From Anderseniella sp963700895 (GTDB lineage: Bacteria > Pseudomonadota > Alphaproteobacteria > Rhizobiales > Aestuariivirgaceae): 64,000 nt of DNA. The DNA is taken from contig CAVOZI010000008.1 of NCBI GenBank assembly GCA_963700895.1, positions 133,574-197,573 on the forward strand, given 5' to 3'. The first letter of the stretch is position 1, and each line of letters starts with the position of its first letter. Made by a program: the position numbers and the translations under genes. The notes beneath the pieces were generated by a model that saw nothing but the letters and a program-made list of their open reading frames with translations, had not been told where the DNA came from and did no database searches. This document shows positions 42,567 to 50,854 of the stretch, piece after piece.

Positions 42567-43772
42567 ATGGCCATGAATGTCAGAACCGTAGCGTGGACTG
42601 CTGCAGGTCTAGCCGTGGCGGCTGCGGCAGCCTGGTACCTGTTCGCCGCCGAACCCGTCGCCGTCGATACAGCGCAAACCGCCCGGGGTCCAATCGAGGT
42701 GACGGTAACGGCGGAAGGCGAGACCCGCGTGCGCGAGGTCTACTCCATCTCCGCTCCCATCACCGGGAAGCTGGAGCGGCTCGACCTGCACGTCGGCGAC
42801 AAGGTGGCCAGGGCGCAACGGGTGGCGAGCCTGAGGCCGGTTGACCCGCCGATCCGCGACGTGCGCTCGCGCATGGAGCTTGCCGCGGCTACCAGGGCGA
42901 GCGAAGCCGCCGTTGGGGTGGCCGAGGCGCAGGTGCGCCAGGCAAACTCTGCGCTGGGTTTTGCACGGGCCGAGTTCGACCGGGCGAGCGAACTGGTCAA
43001 GCGCAATGTGATTTCGCAGGCAGCCATGGATCAGGCGGAGCTCAACATCCGGGTAAAGGAGGCTGAACTGAAGCAGGCCGAGGCTAGCCTTGAACTTCGC
43101 CGCCAGGAACTGGCAACCGCCCGGGCGCGCGAGATGGAACCCCTGCAACTGTCAGCCACCGTCAGCGAGGACCAGTGCTGCATGGCAGTTACCGCGCCTG
43201 TGGACGGAACGGTTTTGCGGATCGTCACCGAGAGCGAGCAGGTGGTGCAGGCGGGCGCTCCCATCCTTGAACTGGGCGATACGGCCGATCTTGAGATCGT
43301 GGTCGACCTTCTGTCCACCGACGCCGTGGGCATAGAGCCCGGCATGGCGGCGCGCATCGAAGACTGGGGTGGCGACGGCGTCCTCGAGGCGAAGGTCCGC
43401 CGCATTGATCCGGCCGGTTTCACCAAGGTGTCGGCGCTTGGCATCGAGGAGCAACGGGTGAATGCGATCCTGGATTTCACCGGCCCACCTGAACGCCGCG
43501 CCAGCCTTGGTCATGCCTTCAAGGTGCTGGTGCGCATCGTGAAAAGCCGCGCTGCCGATGCCTTGCAGGTGCCGATTGGCGCCCTGTTCCGGCACAGCGG
43601 CAACTGGGCGGCGTACACGGTGGAGGATGGCGTGGCGCGGCTCAAGGAGTTGGAACTTGGCCGTTTTTCCATGACCCATGCGGAAGTGCTGGGCGGATTG
43701 AGCGATGGCGAGACGGTGATCGTGCATCCGGGCGACCAGGTGGGCGACGGCGTAGCGGTGCGCCGGCGTTGA
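42567..43772 (+). CDS. Periplasmic adaptor of the MacB-type exporter (HlyD/RND family)
   Basis: A 401-residue membrane-fusion protein. It has an N-terminal membrane anchor 'TAAGLAVAAAAAWYLFAA' (about 10-27), a lipoyl/barrel segment 'SISAPITGKLERLDLHVGDKV', a long alpha-hairpin (about 100-210, 'ASEAAVGVAEAQVRQANSALGFARAEF') and a C-terminal beta-barrel ('VTAPVDGTVLRIVTESEQVV'). It links the ABC permease to an outer-membrane channel, which is not encoded nearby. It starts 7 bases after the permease gene; an ATG 6 bases further is possible. Confidence 0.91.
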   Translation: MAMNVRTVAWTAAGLAVAAAAAWYLFAAEPVAVDTAQTARGPIEVTVTAEGETRVREVYSISAPITGKLERLDLHVGDKVARAQRVASLRPVDPPIRDVRSRMELAAATRASEAAVGVAEAQVRQANSALGFARAEFDRASELVKRNVISQAAMDQAELNIRVKEAELKQAEASLELRRQELATARAREMEPLQLSATVSEDQCCMAVTAPVDGTVLRIVTESEQVVQAGAPILELGDTADLEIVVDLLSTDAVGIEPGMAARIEDWGGDGVLEAKVRRIDPAGFTKVSALGIEEQRVNAILDFTGPPERRASLGHAFKVLVRIVKSRAADALQVPIGALFRHSGNWAAYTVEDGVARLKELELGRFSMTHAEVLGGLSDGETVIVHPGDQVGDGVAVRRR

Positions 43773-43830
43773 CAGCCGCAGACCCGGTTCCTAGCGTGAT
43801 GCTTCCATTCACCGCGCAAGGGCAATCTGC

Positions 43831-45030
43831 ATGCAACTCCGGTTCAGCCAGCAGGACGAGGCATTCCGGCAGGAGGTGCGCGCCTTCATTCGCGACAACC
43901 TGCCCGAAGCAACCCGCCGTCACATGGAGCGCCTGCGCCCGCCCTCCCGCGACATGGTGGTGGAGTGGACGAAGCGGCTGCATGCGAAAGGCTGGTCCAC
44001 CCCGCGCTGGCCGGTGCAGCATGGCGGGCCGGGCTGGACGCCCATACAGCAATACATCTTCATCGAGGAAAACCAGGCAGCGCCTGCGCCCGACCTGTTG
44101 AGCTTTGGCGTCAACATGGTGGGTCCGGTGATCTACACCTTCGGCTCGGATGAGCAGAAGGCGCGCTGGCTGCCGCGCATTGCCGCCATGGAAGACTGGT
44201 GGTGCCAGGGTTTCTCCGAACCCGGCGCCGGCTCCGACCTCGCCTCACTGCGGACGAAGGCCGTGCGTGACGGCGGCGATTGGGTGATCAACGGGCAGAA
44301 AACCTGGACCACGCTTGCCCAGCACGCCAACATGATCTTCCTGCTTGCCCGCACCGATCCGGAGGCAAAGAAGCAGGAAGGCATCTCGTTTTTCCTGGCG
44401 GACATGGCGACACCGGGCATCACCTTGCGACCCATCCAGACCATCGACGGCGGTCACGAGATCAACGAAGTGTTCTTCGATGACGTGCGCCTGCCGGCGG
44501 ATGCGCTGGTGGGTGAGGTCAACAAGGGTTGGGACTACGCGAAGTTCCTGCTGGGCAACGAGCGTGTCGGCATTGCCCGCATCGGCGTGTCCAAGGGGCG
44601 GATGCGGGTGATCGAGTGGCTGGCGCGCGAGCGCCGGGTGAACGGCAGGCCACTGATCGAGCATCCGCGTTTCCGCGACCGCTTCATCCAGACCCAGGTG
44701 GAGCTCAAGGCGCTGGAGATCACCGCCATGCGGGTACTGTCGGCAGAGGCCGCACAGGGCGCAACCGGCAAGCCGGACCCCGCCTCTTCGGTATTGAAGA
44801 TCAAGGGCTCCGAGTTGCAGCAGAAGACCACCGAACTCTATCTCGACGTGGCCGGCGAAATGGCGCTGATGCGGGCGGGCCAGCCGGGCGAGGGCGCCAA
44901 TGATGCGCTCGTGCCGGACTGGACCGATGCCGCCGCCGCGCTCTATTTCAACGCCCGCAAGTTGTCGATCTATGGCGGCTCCAACGAGATCCAGAAGTCG
45001 ATCATTGCCAAGACGATCCTGGGGCTGTGA
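43831..45030 (+). CDS. Acyl-CoA dehydrogenase, large-type (PimC-like)
   Basis: A 399-residue flavoprotein with the full acyl-CoA dehydrogenase fold: 'WCQGFSEPGAGSDLASLRTK' (FAD/substrate loop), 'VINGQKTWTTLAQHANMIF', 'GISFFLADMATPGITLRP' and the C-terminal 'YGGSNEIQKSIIAKTILGL'. It oxidises an acyl-CoA to the enoyl-CoA. The paired smaller dehydrogenase gene starts on its stop codon, the arrangement of pimeloyl-CoA dehydrogenase PimC/PimD-type heteromers. It follows the exporter operon by 58 bases. Confidence 0.93.
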   Translation: MQLRFSQQDEAFRQEVRAFIRDNLPEATRRHMERLRPPSRDMVVEWTKRLHAKGWSTPRWPVQHGGPGWTPIQQYIFIEENQAAPAPDLLSFGVNMVGPVIYTFGSDEQKARWLPRIAAMEDWWCQGFSEPGAGSDLASLRTKAVRDGGDWVINGQKTWTTLAQHANMIFLLARTDPEAKKQEGISFFLADMATPGITLRPIQTIDGGHEINEVFFDDVRLPADALVGEVNKGWDYAKFLLGNERVGIARIGVSKGRMRVIEWLARERRVNGRPLIEHPRFRDRFIQTQVELKALEITAMRVLSAEAAQGATGKPDPASSVLKIKGSELQQKTTELYLDVAGEMALMRAGQPGEGANDALVPDWTDAAAALYFNARKLSIYGGSNEIQKSIIAKTILGL

Positions 45031-46148
45031 TGGCGATGGACTTCGAACTCTCAGAAGAACAGCGGCTGTTGTGTGAAAGCCTGTCGCGATTGCTGGCCGA
45101 CAGATACTCCTTCGACCAGCGCAACCGCTATCGCGCACTGCCGGGCGGTTTCGATCCGGCCATGTGGCAGGCTTATGCAGAGATGGGCCTTACCGCGCTG
45201 AACGTGCCTGAAGCCCACGGGGGTCTTGGAGCAGGCGCGGAAGAAACCTTCATCGTCATGTCGGAAATGGGCAAGGCGCTCAGCGGCGAGCCCTTCGTCG
45301 CCACCTGCATTCTGGCACCCCAACTGCTGAAAGCCGCCAGCGAGGATCAGGCCGGGCCAGTGCTGGAGCGTATTGCGGCGGGCGAGCTGATCGTGGCGTT
45401 TGCCCACCATGAACCGGCGCAATGGTCGGGCGAAGCGGAAGGGCTTTCCGTCACTGCCAGCCAGGCCAATGGTGGCTGGCGGCTGAGCGGCGTCAAGTCG
45501 CCGGCCCGTCATGGTGCGCAGGCCGATGCGCTGATTGTCTCGGCGCGGGCAGGCGGCGAAACAGCGCTGTTCCTTGTTGATTCCGACGCGGCCACCCGGC
45601 GGGATTTCGAGACGCAGGACGGCATGCGAGCGGCAGAGGTCGTCTTCGAGAATGCGCCAGCCGAGCGAATGAGCGGTGGCATTGCGGCGGAAGAAGCTGT
45701 CGCCCGCGCCGAAGCTTTTGGTCTGGCTGCGGTTTGTGCCGAAGCCGCCGGGGCGATGGACAAGGCGCTGCAACTGACATCGGAATACCTGAAGACCCGC
45801 GAGCAGTTTGGCCGCGCCATCGGCTCGTTCCAGGCGCTGCAACACGCCGCCGCCGGGATGGTCATTGAGGTCGAGCAGGCCCGCTCCATGGCGCTCTACG
45901 CGGCGATGATGGCGGGTGCTGACGATGCGGGCGAGCGAGATGCCGCCCTGTCTGCGGCGAAGGTGCAGGTGTGCCGCTCGGCCCGCAGCGTGGGCCAGGC
46001 AGCGGTACAGCTTCACGGCGGCCTTGGCATGACCATGGAATATGCCATCGGCCACTACTTCAAGCGGCTGACCATGATCGAACAGGAGTTCGGCGGGCTG
46101 GACTTTCACCTGGACCGGCTGTCGGCGCTCGGTGGACTGCCCGGCTGA
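45030..46148 (+). CDS. Acyl-CoA dehydrogenase, small-type partner (PimD-like)
   Basis: A 372-residue acyl-CoA dehydrogenase family member starting MAMDFELSEEQRLLCESLSR. It has 'GLTALNVPEAHGGLGAGAEE', a shortened middle domain 'SGVKSPARHGAQADALIVSA' and the C-terminal 'TREQFGRAIGSFQALQHAAAGM' and 'QLHGGLGMTMEYAIGHYFKRL'. Partners of this kind often lack full catalytic residues and form mixed tetramers with the larger subunit. The ATG at 45030 shares one base with the preceding stop (TGATG), so translation is coupled. Confidence 0.9.
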   Translation: MAMDFELSEEQRLLCESLSRLLADRYSFDQRNRYRALPGGFDPAMWQAYAEMGLTALNVPEAHGGLGAGAEETFIVMSEMGKALSGEPFVATCILAPQLLKAASEDQAGPVLERIAAGELIVAFAHHEPAQWSGEAEGLSVTASQANGGWRLSGVKSPARHGAQADALIVSARAGGETALFLVDSDAATRRDFETQDGMRAAEVVFENAPAERMSGGIAAEEAVARAEAFGLAAVCAEAAGAMDKALQLTSEYLKTREQFGRAIGSFQALQHAAAGMVIEVEQARSMALYAAMMAGADDAGERDAALSAAKVQVCRSARSVGQAAVQLHGGLGMTMEYAIGHYFKRLTMIEQEFGGLDFHLDRLSALGGLPG

Positions 46149-47117
46149 TCAGCCGCACACGCGCTGCCTCGCCGCCTCGTACTCCCGCTTCAGCTGAGCC
46201 ACGCGCTCGGTTGCTGGCAGCACCGCCTTGACCGCGCCGACGCCCTGGCCTGCACCCCAGATGTCCTTCCAGCTTTTCGGTTTGGACGAGCCGGAGCCGA
46301 AGTCCATCGACGTCGCGTCGCGCACCGGCAGGTTGTCCGGGTCCAGCCCCGCCGCGACGACGGACGGTTTCAGATAATTGCCGTGAACACCGGTAAAGGT
46401 GCTCGAATAAATGATGTCGCCAGACGCTGAATCGACGATCATCTGCTTGTATTTCTCGACCGCATTTGCCTCCTGCGTGGCGATGAAGGCTGAGCCGATA
46501 TAGCCGCCGTCCGCGCCCATGGCCTGCGCCGCCAGCACCGCGCTGCCGGTGGCTATGGCGCCCGACAGGAACAGCGGCCCATGGAACCATTCGCGGATTT
46601 CCTGCACCAGCGCGAACGGCGAGGTGGTGCCAGCATGGCCGCCCGCGCCCGCCGCCACCGCGATCAGCCCGTCTGCGCCCTTCTCGATGGCCTTGCGGGC
46701 GAAGCGGTCGTTGATCACGTCATGCAGCGTGATGCCACCAGCCTGGTGGGCGATGGCGTTGACTTCTTCGCGCGCACCCAGCGAGGTGATCCACACCGGC
46801 ACCTGCCACTTCGCGCAAATCTCTACGTCACGGTCCAACCGGGTGTTGGACTTGTGCACGATCTGGTTGACGGCGAAGGGCGCGGCTGGCGCATCCGGAT
46901 TGGCCTGGTTGTGCCGGTCCAGTTCCTCGGTGATCTGCTTGAGCCATGCCTCCAGCATTGGCGGTTGGCCGTCTGCCTCGCGCGCATTGAGCGCCGGGAA
47001 CGAACCAACGATGCCGGCCTTGCACTGGGCGATGACCAGCGCCGGGCACGAGATGATGAACAGAGGCGCGCCGATCACGGGCAGCGTCAGGTTTTGCAGC
47101 AAGGGGGGCAGGGCCAT
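46149..47117 (-). CDS. Nitronate monooxygenase family protein
   Basis: A 322-residue FMN-dependent TIM barrel of the NMO/2-nitropropane dioxygenase family, which detoxifies nitronates such as propionate 3-nitronate. 'IGAPLFIISCPALVIAQCKAGIVGSFPAL' at the N-terminus, 'GITLHDVINDRFARKAIEKGADGLIAVAAGAGGHAGTTSPF'-type features split around the conserved His of 'GAGGHAGT', and 'GAIATGSAVLAAQAMGADG' and 'YIGSAFIATQEANA' support this. The ATG at 47117 is chosen; a GTG at 47162 would add 15 residues. It converges with the acyl-CoA dehydrogenase gene at once. Confidence 0.92.
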   Translation of the reverse strand: MALPPLLQNLTLPVIGAPLFIISCPALVIAQCKAGIVGSFPALNAREADGQPPMLEAWLKQITEELDRHNQANPDAPAAPFAVNQIVHKSNTRLDRDVEICAKWQVPVWITSLGAREEVNAIAHQAGGITLHDVINDRFARKAIEKGADGLIAVAAGAGGHAGTTSPFALVQEIREWFHGPLFLSGAIATGSAVLAAQAMGADGGYIGSAFIATQEANAVEKYKQMIVDSASGDIIYSSTFTGVHGNYLKPSVVAAGLDPDNLPVRDATSMDFGSGSSKPKSWKDIWGAGQGVGAVKAVLPATERVAQLKREYEAARQRVCG

Positions 47118-47200
47118 GACAACGTGAAGTCCGACAGTTGGCGGGAACGGGTATTCGCCCACTGTGCCGATTATGCCGCCGTGATCAAGCGTTGCACGCG

Positions 47201-47989
47201 TCAGGGCGTGTCGGGATCGAGCGTGCGCATGTAGGCAATCAGGTCGCGCACCGCGTCATCTTCCATGAACCGCAGCGCCAGCATGGCCTGGCCGGGAAAG
47301 CCGTTGATCACCCGGTGCAGCACCCGGTTCGGGTGGCGCCGTGCCAGCCAGCCAAGGCTGGGCTTGCGGCCCTCGCGCGGCGGCAGCCCGGCCTTGCCGT
47401 CAGGGTCGTGGCAGTTCATGCACACGCCCTCGTAGATGTCCTGGCCTCGCGCCATGTTCACCGGGTCGACCGGCTTGCCAAGCTCGAAGGCAGCGTGATC
47501 CACCTGTCCTGCGCCGATGAACAGCAGGATCAGTTCCAGCGGCAAGCTGTCGAGCATCCCTTCGAGATAGTTGTAGTGGGCGCGGTCGAAGCGGGCGCGC
47601 AAGCGAAGCATGTTCTGGCCATGGAGCTGGCGCAGGCTGACGAACTGTGCCTCCTGCTGCTTGCTGCCGGGCGTCCTTTCGGCGCCGTCATAGTCCCAGC
47701 CGTGGCAGGACACGCAGCGCCAGCTGTCCGACACGCTCACCTCCACATCATCGGGAAAGTCCGGATTGCGCGTCATCGGCGGCGTAGCGTCGCTGGCCGA
47801 CCAGATGTCGTCATAAAGCTTGCCGCCGAGCGCCAGCATGAACCCGTCGCCGAACTCGTGCTCGTCGCCGGAAAGGACCGCCTGTTCCTGCTCGATCTGC
47901 CGCTCGGCGTTGGTGGCCGGCTGGGTTGGTGCAACTGCGATGGCAAGCATTGCCGCTACAGCAAGGCCGGTGGCGATTGTCTTGTTCAT
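47201..47989 (-). CDS. Dihaem c-type cytochrome
   Basis: A 262-residue exported protein with signal peptide 'TGLAVAAMLAIAVAPTQPA' and two haem sites, 'CVSCH' (92-96) and 'CMNCH' (190-194). The second lies in a class-I cytochrome c core with 'LRFMEDDAVRDLIAYMRTL' at the C-terminus. The N-terminal haem domain is preceded by a ~90-residue stretch with 'FGDGFMLALGGKLYDDIW'. It would act in the periplasm in electron transfer. It begins 12 bases after the upstream exported-protein gene and is likely in the same FNR/FixK-controlled transcript. Confidence 0.9.
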   Translation of the reverse strand: MNKTIATGLAVAAMLAIAVAPTQPATNAERQIEQEQAVLSGDEHEFGDGFMLALGGKLYDDIWSASDATPPMTRNPDFPDDVEVSVSDSWRCVSCHGWDYDGAERTPGSKQQEAQFVSLRQLHGQNMLRLRARFDRAHYNYLEGMLDSLPLELILLFIGAGQVDHAAFELGKPVDPVNMARGQDIYEGVCMNCHDPDGKAGLPPREGRKPSLGWLARRHPNRVLHRVINGFPGQAMLALRFMEDDAVRDLIAYMRTLDPDTP

Positions 47990-48001
47990 TGAACCTGCCC
48001 T

Positions 48002-48418
48002 TCAGCTGAGATTGAAATTCTGCTTGCGCTGCACCGGTGGCGGTTCCCGCTCGATACGGGTGACGGAAGCGCGGATGTTGCGGCCCTGCCACGGCACGAT
48101 GCCGTAGCTGTCGCACCAGCGCGCCGTGAATACGCCGGGCTCGCCTTCCACCTTGAAACGGAACAGCAGGCATCCCCCGGACCGGCTCACCCCGCCGCCC
48201 GAGAACACGCCTGGAATCTGCAGGATCACCCGGCAGTCATTGGTCAGCCTGGCGCTCGCAGATTCGTTGGTGCCGCGAAAATCGCCAGACACCCTGTACG
48301 TTCCCGGCACCGCCCAGTCATAGCCGCACGTCCGCGCCGCCTCTGCGGGGGTTGCAGCAAGCATCGGGATGGCCAGCAAAAGGCCGGCAAGCGTCATCAG
48401 GGAGGAAAGGCGCTTCAT
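48002..48418 (-). CDS. Hypothetical exported protein (138 aa) upstream of the cytochrome gene
   Basis: I do not recognise the family. The 138-residue product has a clear signal peptide 'LSSLMTLAGLLLAIPMLAATPAEA' (cleavage about residue 27) and a mature domain with four or five cysteines ('RTCGYDWAVPGTYRVSG', 'RLTNDCRVILQIPG', 'SGGCLLFRFKVEG', 'ARWCDSYGIVPW'), suggesting disulfides. It ends in a basic 'PPPVQRKQNFNLS'. AAAGGAG precedes the ATG, and an FNR/FixK-type site lies 72 bases upstream. It is followed by the dihaem cytochrome c gene 12 bases later, hinting at a shared redox role. Confidence 0.72.
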   Translation of the reverse strand: MKRLSSLMTLAGLLLAIPMLAATPAEAARTCGYDWAVPGTYRVSGDFRGTNESASARLTNDCRVILQIPGVFSGGGVSRSGGCLLFRFKVEGEPGVFTARWCDSYGIVPWQGRNIRASVTRIEREPPPVQRKQNFNLS

Positions 48419-48483
48419 TATGGCGTGCTCCTTTGCCGGCCATCCTTGCGCTGAAGATTAACCTGCCGGCAGGCCCTGACGCT

Positions 48484-48497
48484 TTGATCAGCGTCAA
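48484..48497. promoter_or_regulatory. FNR/FixK-type operator upstream of the exported-protein/cytochrome pair
   Basis: The bases TTGATCAGCGTCAA have a perfect left half and a GTCAA right half. The centre is about 72 bases before the minus-strand exported-protein start and 62 bases before the plus-strand acyl-CoA dehydrogenase start. Confidence 0.6.
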
Positions 48498-48552
48498 CAC
48501 ATGGTGTTGGCCGTTGCCAGGCTTGACGGAATTCACCTACTGTCTGGCCGCG

Positions 48553-49719
48553 ATGACAGCGGATTCAGCACATCAACATGCCGATCTGACCAACGCCGTG
48601 GCGCAGATATGCGCCCGGTTCGGCGATGACTACTGGCTTGCCTGCGACCGCGACGGCGAGTTTCCGCAAGCCTTCCACAAGGCCATGGCGGATGGTGGAT
48701 GGCTCGGCATCACCATGCCCGAAGAATTGGGTGGGGCGGGGTTGGGCGTCACCGAAGCTGCGCTGATGATGAAGACGGTGACGTCCTCCGGCGGTGCCTT
48801 TGCGGCCGCGTCCGCCATCCATCTCAACCTGTTTGGCCCACACGCCATCGTGGTGCATGGCACGGCCGAACAGAAGGCGCGCATGCTGCCGCCTTTGATG
48901 CGCGGCGAGCACAAGGCCTGCTTCGGCGTGACCGAGCCGGACGCCGGGCTGGACACCACCCGCATTCGTACCTTCGCCCGCCACGAGGGTGACCGCTACA
49001 TCATCAACGGCCAGAAGATATGGACTTCGTCGGCGCAGGTGGCCAGCCACATCGTGCTGCTGGCGCGCACCACGCCATACGACGAGTGCACGAAGAAAAC
49101 CCGGGGCTTGAGCCTGTTTTACACCCCGCTTGACCGCCAGCGCGTCGAAGTGCGCGAGATCCCCAAGATGGGACGCGCCGCCGTGGACACCAACCAGCTG
49201 TTCATCGAGAACCTCGAAGTGCCGGTTGAAAACCGCATCGGCGAGGAAGGCGAGGGGTTCATGTACCTGCTCGACAGCCTGAATCCGGAGCGCATTCTGG
49301 TCGCCATGGAGGCCATCGGTATCGGCCTTGATGCCGTGCGCCGGGCGGCGAAATATGCAGGCGAGCGCGAGGTGTTCGGCCGCGCCATCGGCCAGAACCA
49401 GTCGATCCAGCACCCGCTGGCGGAAAGCTGGATGGAGCTTCGCGCCGCCGAGCTGATGGCACTGGAAGCCGCCCGCAAGTATGACGCCGGCGAACCCTGT
49501 GGCGCCGAAGCCAACGCCGCCAAGTACCTTGCCGCAGAGGCTGCCTTCAAGGCCTGCTCCAACGCGGTGCGGACCCACGGCGGCATGGTCTATGCGCGGG
49601 AGTTTCACGTCGAACGGCTGCTGCGCGAGGCGATGATCCCGGTGCTGGCGCCGGTCAGCCAGCAGATGATCCTGAATTTCATCTCGGAGCGGGTGCTGGG
49701 CCTGCCGCGCTCTTACTAG
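48553..49719 (+). CDS. Acyl-CoA dehydrogenase (third in window)
   Basis: A 388-residue full-length acyl-CoA dehydrogenase with 'LGITMPEELGGAGLGVTEAAL', 'KACFGVTEPDAGLDTTRIRTF', 'YIINGQKIWTSSAQVASHIVLL', 'EVFGRAIGQNQSIQHPLAESW' and 'RTHGGMVYAREFHVERLLREA'. It is not closely paired with the 43-46 kb dehydrogenases. The ATG at 48553 begins the recognisable N-terminal helix; a longer frame upstream overlaps the divergent regulatory region and has no similarity. The CoA transferase gene follows 7 bases later, so the pair likely activates an acid to its CoA ester and desaturates it. Confidence 0.92.
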   Translation: MTADSAHQHADLTNAVAQICARFGDDYWLACDRDGEFPQAFHKAMADGGWLGITMPEELGGAGLGVTEAALMMKTVTSSGGAFAAASAIHLNLFGPHAIVVHGTAEQKARMLPPLMRGEHKACFGVTEPDAGLDTTRIRTFARHEGDRYIINGQKIWTSSAQVASHIVLLARTTPYDECTKKTRGLSLFYTPLDRQRVEVREIPKMGRAAVDTNQLFIENLEVPVENRIGEEGEGFMYLLDSLNPERILVAMEAIGIGLDAVRRAAKYAGEREVFGRAIGQNQSIQHPLAESWMELRAAELMALEAARKYDAGEPCGAEANAAKYLAAEAAFKACSNAVRTHGGMVYAREFHVERLLREAMIPVLAPVSQQMILNFISERVLGLPRSY

Positions 49720-49726
49720 GAAGGCA

Positions 49727-50851
49727 ATGATGGCAGACACCGGCTGGCAGGAAGCTGAAGACGGCGCGCTTAAGGGATTGAAGGTGCTGGACCTGAGCCG
49801 TGTGCTGGCCGGTCCCTATGCCACCCAGATGCTCGGCGATCATGGCGCCGATGTGCTGAAGGTCGAAGCGCCCGGCGGCGATGAGACACGCCGTTGGGGC
49901 CCGCCCTTCATCGGTGACACGGCAGCTTATTTCATGGGCGTCAACCGCAACAAGCGCGGGCTGGTGCTGGACCTGAATACGCCGCAGGGCCAGCAGGCCC
50001 TGGGCGGCCTGATGGCCGGCGCGGACGTGATGATCGAGAACTTCAAGAAGGGCACGCTGGACAAATGGGGCTTTGACCGGGCCCGGCTGGAGCGCGACTT
50101 CCCGCATCTCATCCATTGCCGCATTACCGGCTATGGCGACGACGGCCCATGTGGCGGTTTGCCCGGCTATGATGCGGTGCTGCAGGCCATGTCGGGCATG
50201 ATGAGCATCAACGGCGAGACGGGTGGGCGGGCGCTGCGCGTCGGTATTCCCGTGTGCGACCTGGTGACCGGTCTCAACGCCATCATCGGCATTCTGATGG
50301 CGGTGCGCGAGCGCGAGGCGAGCGGCAAGGGGCAGGTGGTGGACGTGTCGCTGCTGGATGCAGGCCTTGCCATGCTGCATCCGCACTCGGCAAACTTCCT
50401 GGCGACCGGCAAGGTGCCGGGACGCACCGGCAATGCGCATCCCAACATCACCCCGTACGATAGTTACGAGATAGCCACCGGGCCGATTTTTCTGGCCGTC
50501 GGGTCTGACCGCCAGTTCGCAAGGCTGTGCGAGATGATCGGTGTGCCGGGGCTCGCGGTTGAGCCCCGCTTTGCCAGCAATGCCGACCGCTGTGCGCACC
50601 GCGCCGAACTGAAGGCGCTGCTGGAACAGGCGCTGGCGGGCTTCGAGGTGGACACCCTGGCGGCTGAACTCAACCGGGCAGGTGTGCCCGCAGCACCCGT
50701 GCTCGACCTGTCGCAGGCGCTGAACCATCCGCAGACCGAGGCGCGCGGCATGGTCTGGGAGCAGGGCGGTTATCGCTCCGTGGGATCGCCGGTGCACCTG
50801 TCCCGCACCCCGGCGAAGCTGCGCCGTGGCCCGCCGAAGCTGGAGGAGTGA
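49727..50851 (+). CDS. CaiB/BaiF family (type III) CoA transferase
   Basis: A 374-residue type III CoA transferase that moves CoA between carboxylic acids. 'GLKVLDLSRVLAGPYATQMLGDHGADVLKVEAPGGDETR' is split in two conserved N-terminal pieces; 'YFMGVNRNKRGLVLDLNTPQG' follows. The catalytic aspartate is expected in 'GLPGYDAVLQAMSGMMS'. 'AGVPAAPVLDLSQALNHPQTEARG' is the conserved C-terminal half. It follows the acyl-CoA dehydrogenase by 7 bases with AGGAAGG just upstream. The acid substrate is not evident. Confidence 0.93.
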   Translation: MMADTGWQEAEDGALKGLKVLDLSRVLAGPYATQMLGDHGADVLKVEAPGGDETRRWGPPFIGDTAAYFMGVNRNKRGLVLDLNTPQGQQALGGLMAGADVMIENFKKGTLDKWGFDRARLERDFPHLIHCRITGYGDDGPCGGLPGYDAVLQAMSGMMSINGETGGRALRVGIPVCDLVTGLNAIIGILMAVREREASGKGQVVDVSLLDAGLAMLHPHSANFLATGKVPGRTGNAHPNITPYDSYEIATGPIFLAVGSDRQFARLCEMIGVPGLAVEPRFASNADRCAHRAELKALLEQALAGFEVDTLAAELNRAGVPAAPVLDLSQALNHPQTEARGMVWEQGGYRSVGSPVHLSRTPAKLRRGPPKLEE

Positions 50852-50854
50852 GGC

